A DNA stretch of 60,508 nt. Origin: a virus. The stretch covers positions 1 to 60,508 of IMG/VR virus record IMGVR_UViG_3300048836_000838; one strand, written 5' to 3'. Shown piece after piece: positions 30,890 to 39,141 of the stretch. The notes under the pieces are model-generated. The model did no database searches, was not told the DNA's origin, and saw only the letters and a program-made list of their open reading frames with translations. Positions within the stretch are counted from its first letter, which is position 1, and each line of letters opens with the position of its first letter. The translations under genes were made by a program, and so were the position numbers.

Positions 30890-31804
30890 ATGGCACTTTA
30901 TCACAAGCATCGCCCGACATCATTCGACGAAGTCATCGGTAACGAGAAGACTGTCGAACTACTCAGAAACTCTGTAACGGGCGACAACTGCCCACACGCC
31001 TTCCTTCTCCACGGCCCTACCGGCTGCGGGAAAACAACTCTCGGCCGCATTGTGGCGAAAGAGCTGGGATGTGTTGGCAGCGATTTCAGAGAAGTTGACT
31101 CGGCGGATTTCAGAGGAATCGACACCATCCGTGACATGCGAAAGCAAGCACGATACCAGCCCCTTGAAGGCCCTTGTCGTGTGTGGTTGCTGGATGAGTG
31201 CCACAAGATGTCGAATGATGCCCAGAGCGCCTTGCTGAAAGCTCTCGAAGACCCGCAGCCGCACGTTTACTACATCCTGGCTACCACTGATCCGCAGAAG
31301 CTCCTCAATACCATCCGCGGTCGATGCAGCCAATTCGCTGTCAGCATGCTTGAAGAGCGGCAGATGATGACACTACTCCGCAAGGTCGTCAAGGCTGAAG
31401 AAGACACCTTGCCGAAATCCGTCTATGAGCAGATCGTCCAGGATGCTGCTGGCCATCCGAGAAACGCACTTCAGATCCTTGATCAAGTCCTTCGCGTCGA
31501 TGAGGAGAAGCGGCTAGAGGTTGCTAAGCAGGCTGCCGAAACAGCCATCGACGCAATCGAGCTGTGCCGTGCTTTGATTGACAACGCAAACTGGAAGCAG
31601 ACGGCCGCCATCCTGACAAAGCTCAAGGAACAGGAACCGGAGAGTGTGCGAAGATTGGTTCTTGGATATTGCACAACAGTGCTTCTCAAGAGCGGCAATC
31701 CGCAGGCAGCCAGGATTCTCGAATCGTTCAGAGCGCCCTTCTACGACATCGGGTACCCGGGTCTTGTGTTTGCTTCCTTTGATGCTACATTCGACGGCGA
31801 ATGA
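30890..31804 (+). CDS. Clamp-loader ATPase (DnaX/gp44-like)
   Basis: A 304-residue AAA+ protein with Walker A Gly42-Pro-Thr-Gly-Cys-Gly-Lys-Thr, Walker B Leu-Leu-Asp-Glu-Cys-His (100-105), sensor Ala-Thr-Thr-Asp and an SRC-like Arg-Gly-Arg-Cys-Ser (about 144-148). It opens the clamp and loads it on primed DNA. Only this one subunit is visible and no delta-type partner, so a homo-oligomer or host partners may complete the loader. A GGAGAGATAC site precedes the ATG. It ends the replisome block before a 224-nt gap. Confidence 0.88.
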   Translation: MALYHKHRPTSFDEVIGNEKTVELLRNSVTGDNCPHAFLLHGPTGCGKTTLGRIVAKELGCVGSDFREVDSADFRGIDTIRDMRKQARYQPLEGPCRVWLLDECHKMSNDAQSALLKALEDPQPHVYYILATTDPQKLLNTIRGRCSQFAVSMLEERQMMTLLRKVVKAEEDTLPKSVYEQIVQDAAGHPRNALQILDQVLRVDEEKRLEVAKQAAETAIDAIELCRALIDNANWKQTAAILTKLKEQEPESVRRLVLGYCTTVLLKSGNPQAARILESFRAPFYDIGYPGLVFASFDATFDGE

Positions 31805-32028
31805 TCATCAGAGATGGAACACCACGCCGTATAACTCGGTAACAGCATTTGTTATTGATTCCCGCTGTCGACTTCGAGCAGGCCCAGGCGAATTTGGTAA
31901 GTAGCTTGCGGTGATAAAGTATCGAAGGACACGGCAGGATGCGGGCGCCATCCTGCTTGTGGATCCTCTCCTAATCCCTTGGGGAGCGTCGAGCCGGGCT
32001 CCCTGCGCCCACTACTATAGGAGGAAAT
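31805..32028 (+). terminator. Intergenic region with two GC hairpins, probable terminator or leader
   Basis: The 224-nt gap carries no convincing gene. GCAGGATG (31934-31941) pairs with CATCCTGC (31949-31956) around 7 nt, and GGGAGC (31982-31987) pairs with GCTCCC (31998-32003) around 10 nt. There is no long T run, so termination would be weak or Rho-dependent. A plausible AGGAGG site for the next gene sits at the end. A tRNA was considered and not found. Confidence 0.5.
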
Positions 32029-32538
32029 ATGAGTCAAGATCATGTTCGAAGTTACGAAGAAGAAATGGGGATCGATTGCTCAGCGTTAGATGTCGAGTGG
32101 CTGGAGCAGCCACGCCTCATGATGAAGTATGGAAGGCAGCTCGCTGACGCCCGAAGGGCCCAGGATGACGCTAAGGAGTTCCTTGATTACACCAAAGCCA
32201 AACTTGATAACGATATCAGGCAAGACCCTGATAGTTACGGACTTGCCAAGGCAACAGAAACTGCGGTTGCTGGTGCCATCCTGCTCCAGGACGAGTATAG
32301 GGAAGCATCCAGTGCGCTGATCCAGGCCAAGTACGACACCGAATTGCTCTCTACTGCAGTTCGCGCTGTTGACAGTCGCAAGACGGCTCTTGAAAATCTG
32401 GTTCGCTTGCATGGTATGTCATACTTTGCAGGGCCTGCTGTGCCGCGTGACCTGGCTGCTGAGCGTGAGAAGCATACTGAAAAGCTGAACCAGGATGCAA
32501 ATCAGCGCGTTCGCATTGCAAGAAGGAGGAAAGAGTAG
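32029..32538 (+). CDS. UvsY-like recombination mediator candidate
   Basis: A 169-residue helical protein with an acidic N-terminus, a Glu-Trp-Leu-Glu-Gln-Pro motif near residue 24, and a coiled coil over about 40-125 (YGRQLADARRAQDDAKEF). This layout, together with an SSB and a RecA downstream, is what phage UvsY-type mediators show. They help RecA displace SSB from ssDNA. Identity is inferred from architecture and context. A plain coiled-coil protein is the alternative. AGGAGG gives a firm start at 32029. Confidence 0.5.
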   Translation: MSQDHVRSYEEEMGIDCSALDVEWLEQPRLMMKYGRQLADARRAQDDAKEFLDYTKAKLDNDIRQDPDSYGLAKATETAVAGAILLQDEYREASSALIQAKYDTELLSTAVRAVDSRKTALENLVRLHGMSYFAGPAVPRDLAAEREKHTEKLNQDANQRVRIARRRKE

Positions 32539-32539
32539 C

Positions 32540-32716
32540 GTGACAGAACCGATTGTCTACTACTCCTTGACAGGGATTCTGGCAATCTTATTCATTTGCT
32601 TCATCATCCCTTTCATTTGTTACGTCGTTTCAAAAGCAATTACTCGTGGAAAGCTACACGCTGTCCGCGAAAACATACGAAAACTGGAGAAGAATCATGG
32701 CAAAAAAGATGAGTAA
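32540..32716 (+). CDS. Small single-pass membrane protein, hypothetical
   Basis: A 58-residue protein started at GTG 32540, with AGGAGG 10 nt upstream. Residues about 7-30 form one hydrophobic helix (YYSLTGILAILFICF) and the C-terminal half is basic and helical, so it probably spans the inner membrane with a cytoplasmic tail. Its last 20 nt overlap the SSB start. A membrane anchor among recombination genes is unexpected. Function unknown. Confidence 0.55.
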   Translation: MTEPIVYYSLTGILAILFICFIIPFICYVVSKAITRGKLHAVRENIRKLEKNHGKKDE

Positions 32717-33833
32717 GTTCCGCGGTGCCGTTTCCGCCAACTCCCAGAAACAGAAAACACAAGGGGCCTCTTACGGCCACCTCCAGCTGCCCCGCGGTGT
32801 AAGTGTTTTCAAAGAGGAGCCCGGTGGTAGAGCGCATCTGGACATCATGCCGTATCTGGTGACCGATGCTGCCCATCCTGATTACGATTCTCAGAGCGGC
32901 ATTGCAGCAGTTGGTGAATTGTGGTACAAGCGCCCTTACAAGCTGCACAGAAGCATCGGCAGCCAGAATGACAGCCTGGTGTGCCCTACATCGGTTGGCA
33001 AGCGTTGCCCCATCTGTGAGCACCGCGCCAAGCGGATCAAAGAAGGCGCCCCTGAGGATGAAACGAAGGAACTCAAACCGTCGCTTCGCAACTTGTATTG
33101 TGTCATCCCGCTCGGCATGGACAAGTACGAAGAAACGTACCACATTTGGGACATTTCCCAGTACCTGTTTCAGGACATGTTAAACGATGAGATCGCCGAA
33201 AACGAAGATTTCGAAGTCTTCCCGGATCTCGAAGAAGGCTTGTCCTTGCGCCTGCGCTTCAGTGAAGAAGTCTTCGGCAAGAACAAGTACGCCAAAATCA
33301 GCCGCATCGATTTTGAAGATCGTGACGGTGCTTATGATGAGGCTATCCTCAAGGACATCCCCTTGCTGGACGAGGTTCTCATTATCCCTTCGTACAAGGA
33401 GGCAGAAGCCAAGTTCTTCGAATTGGATGATGACACCGACGACAGTGCTCCGCCCAAGATGCAGCGCGCTCCCAAGCCGGCGCCTGCTGCACCTGCTAAC
33501 GACGATGACGACGACAAGCCCCGCCAGCGTAAGACCCTGAAGAAGCCTGCAGCTCCTATTGAAGAGCCTGCCACCGAAGAAGAAGATGACACACCGCCGC
33601 CTCCGCGTGCAAGAACTCCGCGCCGTGCTGCTGAACCGGAACCAGAAGCCAAAGCGCCTGCACGGAAAGCGCCTGGGAAGCCTGCACCTGCAGCCACGGC
33701 GCCGAGAAAGCCCAAATCAGCAGACACGTGTCCCTTCGGCCACACATTTGGTGACGACTGTGAACAGTTTGACGAATGTGATGATTGCGAAAAGTGGGAT
33801 CCCTGCATGTCCTTGAAAGAAGCATCGATGTAA
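32697..33833 (+). CDS. Single-stranded DNA-binding protein, gp32-like, with C-terminal Cys-rich tail
   Basis: A 378-residue protein. The core (about 40-245) has a zinc motif Cys-Pro-Thr-Ser-Val-Gly-Lys-Arg-Cys-Pro-Ile-Cys (about 98-109) and acidic strands as in T4 gp32-type SSBs. A Pro/Ala/Lys-rich linker with Asp runs (about 258-340) follows. The last 40 residues form a Cys cluster: Cys-Pro-Phe-Gly-His, Asp-Cys-Glu, Glu-Cys-Asp-Asp-Cys and Asp-Pro-Cys. Acidic C-termini of SSBs bind partners. The extra Cys cluster is not standard. ATG 32697 follows GGAG, and an earlier in-frame start is weaker. Confidence 0.78.
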   Translation: MAKKMSKFRGAVSANSQKQKTQGASYGHLQLPRGVSVFKEEPGGRAHLDIMPYLVTDAAHPDYDSQSGIAAVGELWYKRPYKLHRSIGSQNDSLVCPTSVGKRCPICEHRAKRIKEGAPEDETKELKPSLRNLYCVIPLGMDKYEETYHIWDISQYLFQDMLNDEIAENEDFEVFPDLEEGLSLRLRFSEEVFGKNKYAKISRIDFEDRDGAYDEAILKDIPLLDEVLIIPSYKEAEAKFFELDDDTDDSAPPKMQRAPKPAPAAPANDDDDDKPRQRKTLKKPAAPIEEPATEEEDDTPPPPRARTPRRAAEPEPEAKAPARKAPGKPAPAATAPRKPKSADTCPFGHTFGDDCEQFDECDDCEKWDPCMSLKEASM

Positions 33834-33836
33834 GCT

Positions 33837-34325
33837 ATGGCATCGAATCTGTTCCCAGTAACAAAGAAAGGTCTGCGAGGGCATAAACTGCTTCAGGTGG
33901 AGATTCCGCCGCAGGACTGGGACTACCTGGTCCTGCAGGCACTCTACAACTACAAAACCCTCGCTGGCCTTATCCGCGAACTTCTTGAGGAATGGATCAA
34001 CGAAAAGACGAACCTGGATCACGATCATGTGATCCGGGTTCTTGCTTCTCGCGCATACAGTGAATGGACGCAGCGCCTTGCTAAACGAGGTGGGAAACCA
34101 TTCTGGCAGACCCATACTGAACTTGCTTCTCGTTTCCGTGAATTTGAAGTAGAGGCCAAGATCCGCTTATTGAAGCGCGGACTCGCTGAGCAATACGCAG
34201 ATGAAATTGTGTCCGTCATCACATCCATGCGAAACCTTGATCCAAACATTTCCAGTGACTTTTTCGTAGGAGAGAAAAATGCAAAGAATCCGCGCCGCGG
34301 CCGTGGGCGTCCAAGAAAAGAATAA
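33837..34325 (+). CDS. Hypothetical basic protein before recA
   Basis: A 162-residue helical protein. Residues 10-60 resemble a ribbon-helix-helix or similar small DNA-binding fold (LLQVEIPPQDWDYLVLQALY, then LAGLIRELLEEWI). The C-terminus is strongly basic with Arg-Arg-Gly-Arg-Gly-Arg-Pro-Arg-Lys (AT-hook-like). It follows SSB by 3 nt and overlaps the RecA start by 47 nt. A DNA-binding partner of recombination is likely by sequence character, though no family was recognised. Confidence 0.6.
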   Translation: MASNLFPVTKKGLRGHKLLQVEIPPQDWDYLVLQALYNYKTLAGLIRELLEEWINEKTNLDHDHVIRVLASRAYSEWTQRLAKRGGKPFWQTHTELASRFREFEVEAKIRLLKRGLAEQYADEIVSVITSMRNLDPNISSDFFVGEKNAKNPRRGRGRPRKE

Positions 34326-35325
34326 ACAGAAACCCAAGCCGGCCAAGATTGCCGAATACGAAGGAAGTGATGTCTTCATTTCATCCGGGTCGACACTCTT
34401 AGATCTCGCCATTTCAGGCGGCAGGGTTCGTGGAGGGGGCATCCCCGGCGGCATCCTTGTTGAGGTCTTTGGCCCTTCAGGTGCAGGGAAGACCGTTCTT
34501 CTTTGTGAGATTGCCGGCGGCGTGCAGCGGCAGGGCGGGCAGATCATGTTCCGCGATCCTGAGGCTCGATTGAATCAGCAATTCGCCGCCATGTTTGATC
34601 TTGACGTTAACGAAATGGCTTATGACACGCCATCCACAGTGCCTGAGGTATTTGGGCCGGTAAGGAAATGGAACCCCCAGCCAGAAGGCAAGATACATGG
34701 CATCTTCGCCGACTCTCTAGCTGCCTTGTCAACCAATCTTGAGATGGATAACGAGGACGGTGACAAGATGGGAATGCGCCGGGCCAAGGAGTTCAGTGAA
34801 GAGTGCAGGAAAACCTGTCGCATCATTACTGAGCGCAACTTCCTGATGGTATGCTCCAACCAGGTCCGCCAGAACCTCGATGCTGGGCCGTACGGCGAGA
34901 AGTACAAAGCACCGGGCGGAGAGGCTTTTCCTTTTTATGCGAGCCTTCGGTTGCGCTTCTCCGGCGGCACGAAGATGACTGAAAAGAAGACCATCAAAGG
35001 CAAAGAACACAGCAGGGTGGTCGGCATTGAAAGTGAAGTGTTTGTGCACAAATCTTCTGTGTGGAAGCCATACAGATCCGCACCGTTGATCATTTCATTC
35101 GACTACGGTGTGGATGACATCCGCGCAAATCTCCAGTACGTTAAATCGCTCCGCAAGGCCACTACTTACGTAATCGGAAAACGCAAACTCGGCACTGCCA
35201 TGAAGGATGCCATCGAGCAGGTTGAAGAGGATGGTCTCATCGACGAGCTTCGCGAGGAGACGATTGACCTCTGGGAAGAGGTGGAGGCGGCGTTCACCGT
35301 TTCTCGTAAACCTAAACGAGGATAG
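34279..35325 (+). CDS. recA: RecA-like recombinase
   Basis: A 348-residue recombinase. Walker A is Gly65-Pro-Ser-Gly-Ala-Gly-Lys-Thr72, Walker B is Gly-Ile-Phe-Ala-Asp-Ser (near 140), followed by a Ser-Asn-Gln-Val-Arg-Gln-Asn segment with Lys-Ala-Pro-Gly-Gly near 213-217 (the L2 region). It forms filaments on ssDNA for strand exchange and replication restart. The protein is shorter than bacterial RecA and lacks its acidic C-tail. The start overlaps the upstream gene, preceded by AGGAG. It works with the SSB, UvsY-like protein, SbcCD-like complex and exonuclease nearby. Confidence 0.88.
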   Translation: MQRIRAAAVGVQEKNKQKPKPAKIAEYEGSDVFISSGSTLLDLAISGGRVRGGGIPGGILVEVFGPSGAGKTVLLCEIAGGVQRQGGQIMFRDPEARLNQQFAAMFDLDVNEMAYDTPSTVPEVFGPVRKWNPQPEGKIHGIFADSLAALSTNLEMDNEDGDKMGMRRAKEFSEECRKTCRIITERNFLMVCSNQVRQNLDAGPYGEKYKAPGGEAFPFYASLRLRFSGGTKMTEKKTIKGKEHSRVVGIESEVFVHKSSVWKPYRSAPLIISFDYGVDDIRANLQYVKSLRKATTYVIGKRKLGTAMKDAIEQVEEDGLIDELREETIDLWEEVEAAFTVSRKPKRG

Positions 35326-35326
35326 C

Positions 35327-36163
35327 ATGCACACCCTCGTCATCGATTGCAACTACCTCTGTCACCGTGCACGCCACACCACAGGTGAGCTGATTTACCA
35401 CGGGCAGCATACAGGAGTGCTTCATGGCTTCTTTACACAGGTCATGCCGTTACTGTACAAATACCGGCCAGATCGTCTTGTATTTACCTGGGATAGCAGG
35501 CGCTCTCACAGGCGGAAACGGTTTCCGTGGTATAAAGACAGGCCTAAAACTGCCAGTGCTATTGACCCTACGGAAGATTTCAGACAGTTCAATCTTTTAC
35601 GGGATCACTTGCTCTTTGAAGCTGGATTTCAGAACGTCTTCGTTAAAACTGGATTCGAAGCTGATGACCTCATGGCACAAATCGCAGCAACACAAGAGCG
35701 GACAACAATCGTCACAGGGGACGAAGACCTGTACCAGGTCCTTTCGCCCTTGGTATCCATCTACTCTCCGGGCAAGAAGAAAGAAATTACAAGAGCAAGC
35801 TTCATCGAAGAGTATGGCATAACGCCCGCCCAGTGGATCGATGTCAAGAAGATCGCAGGATGTATGAGTGACATGATCCCTGGTGTGCCCGGTGTTGGTG
35901 AAAAGACTGCCATCAAGTATATTCGAGGCGAGCTGAAGAAAACACACAAAACGTACCAGGCCATTCTCGCCAGCACAGAAATCATTGAAAGAAATGACTG
36001 GTTGGTTCGGCTGCCACTTCCTGGTACACCTCGAATTCAGATCCGGCACGATGCAGTAGATGGTGCAGGATTCCGTGCATTGTGCACACGATTCGGACTT
36101 TTCAAACTCATGAACACCATTCCAGAGTGGGAGACTTATTATGGCACGTATCTCGGTGAGTAG
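35327..36163 (+). CDS. 5'-3' exonuclease/flap endonuclease (FEN family)
   Basis: A 278-residue protein with a PIN-like N-terminus (VIDCNYLCHRA, Asp7), an Arg-Lys-Arg-Phe-Pro-Trp-Tyr-Lys arch region, Glu-Ala-Asp-Asp (about 112-115), Gly-Asp-Glu-Asp (about 128-131) and the helix-hairpin-helix Pro-Gly-Val-Pro-Gly-Val-Gly-Glu-Lys-Thr (about 183-192). These are the metal and DNA-binding elements of phage FENs, which remove primers and degrade DNA 5'-3'. It replaces the 5' nuclease domain absent from the split polymerase. The ATG at 35327 lies 1 nt after the recA stop. Confidence 0.9.
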   Translation: MHTLVIDCNYLCHRARHTTGELIYHGQHTGVLHGFFTQVMPLLYKYRPDRLVFTWDSRRSHRRKRFPWYKDRPKTASAIDPTEDFRQFNLLRDHLLFEAGFQNVFVKTGFEADDLMAQIAATQERTTIVTGDEDLYQVLSPLVSIYSPGKKKEITRASFIEEYGITPAQWIDVKKIAGCMSDMIPGVPGVGEKTAIKYIRGELKKTHKTYQAILASTEIIERNDWLVRLPLPGTPRIQIRHDAVDGAGFRALCTRFGLFKLMNTIPEWETYYGTYLGE

Positions 36164-36536
36164 CGCGAAAGACAAGGGACGTGAATTTCAGAAATGGGTG
36201 GCGCGGATGATTTCAGAACTCACCGGGATCCCGTGGGGCAAAGATGAGCTGATTGCTTCCCGAGAAGGAGCCCAATCTGGAACAGATATCCGATTGATTG
36301 GGGAGGCGAAAAAGCAGTTCCCTTTCAGTGTTGAGTGCAAAGCACAGGAGTCCTGGTCTGTACACGAGTGGATCAACCAGGCAGTCGAGAACCAGGAACC
36401 GGGTACAGACTGGTTGCTCTTTTGTCGGAGAGGACGAAAGAAGGGCCAGCCGATTCGTATGGTTGTAATAATGGATGCTGATGCATTCTTCAGAACACTC
36501 GGGAGGTTTCATGATCAAAAGAATAGAACTTCGTAA
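36141..36536 (+). CDS. PD-(D/E)xK nuclease, Holliday-junction-resolvase-like
   Basis: A 131-residue nuclease. Residues 11-25 (GREFQKWVARMISEL) form the first helix. Gly-Thr-Asp-Ile (about 48-51) and Val-Glu-Cys-Lys-Ala (about 65-69) match the Asp ... Glu-x-Lys active site, followed by Trp-Ile-Asn-Gln-Ala. Compact enzymes of this type resolve branched DNA before packaging. It overlaps the exonuclease gene by 23 nt and the SbcC N-half by 26 nt, so it belongs to the recombination operon. Substrate specificity is inferred. Confidence 0.7.
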   Translation: MARISVSSAKDKGREFQKWVARMISELTGIPWGKDELIASREGAQSGTDIRLIGEAKKQFPFSVECKAQESWSVHEWINQAVENQEPGTDWLLFCRRGRKKGQPIRMVVIMDADAFFRTLGRFHDQKNRTS

Positions 36537-37473
36537 TTTTCAACGACACGAGCATCTCACCGTCCGCCCTGCGGACGGTGTTACCGTTATCGTGGGCCCG
36601 TCGCATGCGGGAAAATCAGCTATCATGCGGGCAATCAACTGGGTTGTTTTCAACAAGCCTGCCGGAGCATCATTCATCCGCCATGGAAGTGAAAGCGCAT
36701 CGGTTGCAATCGAAACAGACAAGGGAACAGTTACACGAACCAAGAGCACCAAGGGGAAAAATGAATACCGAATTGATCTTCCTGATTGCGATCCTATCAT
36801 CCTTACTGGCTTCGGGCAGAATGTACCATCGTCAGTGGTTGACTTCTTCGAGCTGGAAGAAATCAACTTCCAGCCGCAGATGTCGCTCCCTTTTCTGATT
36901 TGCAGTAGCGGTGGTGAGGTTAGCAGAAAGCTCAACCAGATTGCGAATCTCGACAAGATCGACACCACCCTTGCTGAACTTGGGCGCATCAGCCGCCAGG
37001 TTACACAGGGCCTTACCGGTGCTCGTGGCCGGATGGATTCGGCCTTCGCTATCGTTAAATCACTGACGTGGCTCGATAACGCCGAAGCAAAGCTGGTTGA
37101 TCTTGAGAAGACCGCGGCCGCAGTTCGGGCCTTACATACACAAGAAGCGGAGATTATCAAAGCTGTTGAAGCGTTCCGAAAGGCAACCAAGATCCCGATT
37201 GAGGAATACCAGCAAGCTGTGGCACAATTCAAGGCGGCCTGTGAGAAGGGTGTACGGATTCAAGAAGAAGCAAAAGACCGAGAACGTCTTGTTGAAACGT
37301 ACAACCAATTAGTTGCGGCACTTGACAAGATTGACACCGCCAAAGCCGGGCTGGCAGGAGCGACGGCACGCGCCGCCGAAGCACAGAAAGCCTACGAAGA
37401 TGCGTTTCCTGAAATCTGCCCAATCTGCGGCAGCTCTATGAGAGGTCCAAATGCGATTCATGCTCACAGCTGA
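36511..37473 (+). CDS. SbcC/Rad50-like ATPase, N-terminal half ending in a zinc hook
   Basis: A 320-residue protein. It has Walker A Gly29-Pro-Ser-His-Ala-Gly-Lys-Ser36, then a coiled coil (about 150-290), and Cys303-Pro-Ile-Cys306 close to its C-terminus, the Cys-x-x-Cys zinc hook that dimerises Rad50/SbcC. It then stops, while the Walker B half is encoded separately at 38560-39141. A split SbcC would need both halves to associate. GGGAGG precedes ATG 36511. It overlaps the SbcD-like gene by 23 nt, supporting joint function in end processing. Confidence 0.83.
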   Translation: MIKRIELRNFQRHEHLTVRPADGVTVIVGPSHAGKSAIMRAINWVVFNKPAGASFIRHGSESASVAIETDKGTVTRTKSTKGKNEYRIDLPDCDPIILTGFGQNVPSSVVDFFELEEINFQPQMSLPFLICSSGGEVSRKLNQIANLDKIDTTLAELGRISRQVTQGLTGARGRMDSAFAIVKSLTWLDNAEAKLVDLEKTAAAVRALHTQEAEIIKAVEAFRKATKIPIEEYQQAVAQFKAACEKGVRIQEEAKDRERLVETYNQLVAALDKIDTAKAGLAGATARAAEAQKAYEDAFPEICPICGSSMRGPNAIHAHS

Positions 37474-38452
37474 TTGGCACCTTCGCGATGATGCGCCGCC
37501 TTGTCGAACAGATGACTTCGTTTCGGCACAGGCCAGAAAGATCCACTACCTGTTTGCGCTTGCAGAAGAGCAACGGTGCGATGGGATTATCATCGCAGGG
37601 GATCTGTTTCACCGCGCCCGGCCTTCCTTTAATACACTCAATTTGGCTGTGACGTTACTCGGCCAAGCGCCGTGTCCTGTTTACACCGTGGCGGGCAACC
37701 ATGACCTGCCTGCGCATTCCTTATCTCTCATGTCAAATAGTGCCTACGGAGTCCTTGCCGCCGTTGGCGTAGTGCACCATTGCAGCGCCAAATCTGCAAC
37801 GAAATTCCCACAGCTTTTTGGAGCTTCCTGGGAGGAAGAGCTGCCATCCTGTGAAGACGGGCAAGGAATCGGCATTGCACACACTATGATTCTCCCTTCT
37901 TCTGAAGCTGTATTTGAAGGAGAGCCGATTCGGCACTTCGCTCGACGCCATGTTGGGTACCAGTTAATCGTCGTCGGCCACCACCATGCGACGTTCACAT
38001 TTGAGGGAATCAAGGGAAAGGTCCCAATGGTGGTGAGTCCGGGCGGCATCACTCGCCAAACTGCTGACGAAGAAAATAAGACCCCGTGCGTGTTCATCTA
38101 CAATACCGACAGTAGAAAGCTCTCTCAGCATGAGCTGCCGCATGAAGGCGGAGTTGTTTCACGGGAACACATTGACCTCATTGCACGGAAAGAGAGCAGG
38201 GTGTCGAAGTTCGTGGAGATGCTCGGCCAGCAGGTGGGTGAAAGCGGAACCAACTTTGAAGAAAATCTTATCACCGCAGTCGAGAATCCGTCGGTGCCTC
38301 GTATAACAAAGAAAATGTGCATCCATGCACTTGAAGGAGTTCCTTATGTCGTTGGAAGAAACGCTAGCGAAGCTGAAGAGGAAAGCGGAAGAAGCGCAAA
38401 ACGCAATGATCCGCCAGCAAGCACAACTCGAGTACGCACTCGAAGGACTTAA
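37451..38452 (+). CDS. SbcD/Mre11-like nuclease
   Basis: A 333-residue calcineurin-like phosphoesterase with Asp7-x-His9 (ADWH), Gly-Asp-Leu-Phe-His (about 50-54), Gly-Asn-His-Asp (about 83-86) and Gly-His-His-His (about 178-181), the two-metal nuclease set. It pairs with the SbcC-like halves around it to trim DNA ends. Its last 107 nt overlap the next reading frame, and the final 40 residues are Ser/Arg/Glu-rich and look disordered. It starts at ATG 37451 inside the previous gene. Confidence 0.88.
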   Translation: MRFMLTADWHLRDDAPPCRTDDFVSAQARKIHYLFALAEEQRCDGIIIAGDLFHRARPSFNTLNLAVTLLGQAPCPVYTVAGNHDLPAHSLSLMSNSAYGVLAAVGVVHHCSAKSATKFPQLFGASWEEELPSCEDGQGIGIAHTMILPSSEAVFEGEPIRHFARRHVGYQLIVVGHHHATFTFEGIKGKVPMVVSPGGITRQTADEENKTPCVFIYNTDSRKLSQHELPHEGGVVSREHIDLIARKESRVSKFVEMLGQQVGESGTNFEENLITAVENPSVPRITKKMCIHALEGVPYVVGRNASEAEEESGRSAKRNDPPASTTRVRTRRT

Positions 38453-38594
38453 CCAGCTTGGATACAAATCGGTTGAAGAAGCGGAGCAAGCACTGGAGCA
38501 CCTGGATGAGTCAATCGAGCACCTCGAAGAAACACTGAAAGTGAAGGAGGATGAATTTGATGCTGAATTTGGACATCTCCTTCAGAGCTCTTGA
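38346..38594 (+). CDS. Coiled-coil protein between the SbcC halves
   Basis: An 82-residue, almost entirely heptad-patterned helix (LEETLAKLKRKAEEAQNAM). GAAGGAG lies 6 nt before ATG 38346. It overlaps the SbcD 3' end by 107 nt and the next gene by 35 nt, both in other frames. It could supply the missing C-terminal strand of the SbcC coiled coil, making a three-piece complex, but this is only an inference from order and shape. Confidence 0.6.
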   Translation: MSLEETLAKLKRKAEEAQNAMIRQQAQLEYALEGLNQLGYKSVEEAEQALEHLDESIEHLEETLKVKEDEFDAEFGHLLQSS

Positions 38595-39141
38595 TCGCCT
38601 TAAGGGCAAGAGAGCGGCTGCACAAGAACAAGTAGCAGCAGCCAAGGCTGAAATCCGGGCGCTGCTACAAGAACAAAAGGCTGCAGAACAGGCAGTGGTG
38701 CTAACCCAGCAGGTCGCCAGAGAGACCCAGAAGCACCTTGAATTTAAGGTGTCCGCACTATCCACCATGGCGCTCACTTCTGTCCTGGATCGCGACATTT
38801 CACTTTCACTGGAATTTAGTGAGAAACGAGGCAAGACGGAAGCTGAATTTGCCATCATCGAAGAAGGGATGTCGCTGCCGCCCGAAGACCACGTTGGTGG
38901 GGGCGTTATCGATCTCCTGGGACTCTCACTCCGGTTTTCTATTTGGTCTATCATGGCACAGCGAACAGCTCCTATCTTCTTCCTGGATGAGCCGCTTAAG
39001 TGGCTGAAGGGTGGCGGCATGCCTGAGAAAGGGCAAGAACTCATTTCCCAGATCGCGCAGCAGCTCGGTGTCCAGATCATCATGGTCAGTCATGCTCCTG
39101 AACTCATTGCTGGCGCAGATCATACTGTGGTGGTTGAATGA
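38560..39141 (+). CDS. SbcC/Rad50-like ATPase, C-terminal half
   Basis: A 193-residue protein. A coiled-coil segment (about 10-60) is followed by a degenerate ABC signature (Val-Gly-Gly-Gly, 112-115) and Walker B Ile139-Phe-Phe-Leu-Asp-Glu144 with a His-loop Ser177-His178. No hook Cys pair is present, so it is the partner of the 36511 gene. AAGGAGG 8 nt upstream favours ATG 38560 over ATG 38551. Together with SbcD this forms a nuclease-ATPase for DNA end and hairpin processing. Confidence 0.82.
   Translation: MLNLDISFRALDRLKGKRAAAQEQVAAAKAEIRALLQEQKAAEQAVVLTQQVARETQKHLEFKVSALSTMALTSVLDRDISLSLEFSEKRGKTEAEFAIIEEGMSLPPEDHVGGGVIDLLGLSLRFSIWSIMAQRTAPIFFLDEPLKWLKGGGMPEKGQELISQIAQQLGVQIIMVSHAPELIAGADHTVVVE

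Noticed and set aside
31805-32028. A tRNA in the intergenic gap
   Set aside because: A TTCGA-like stretch is present, but no cloverleaf with matching acceptor and anticodon stems could be built. The GC hairpins fit a terminator or leader better.
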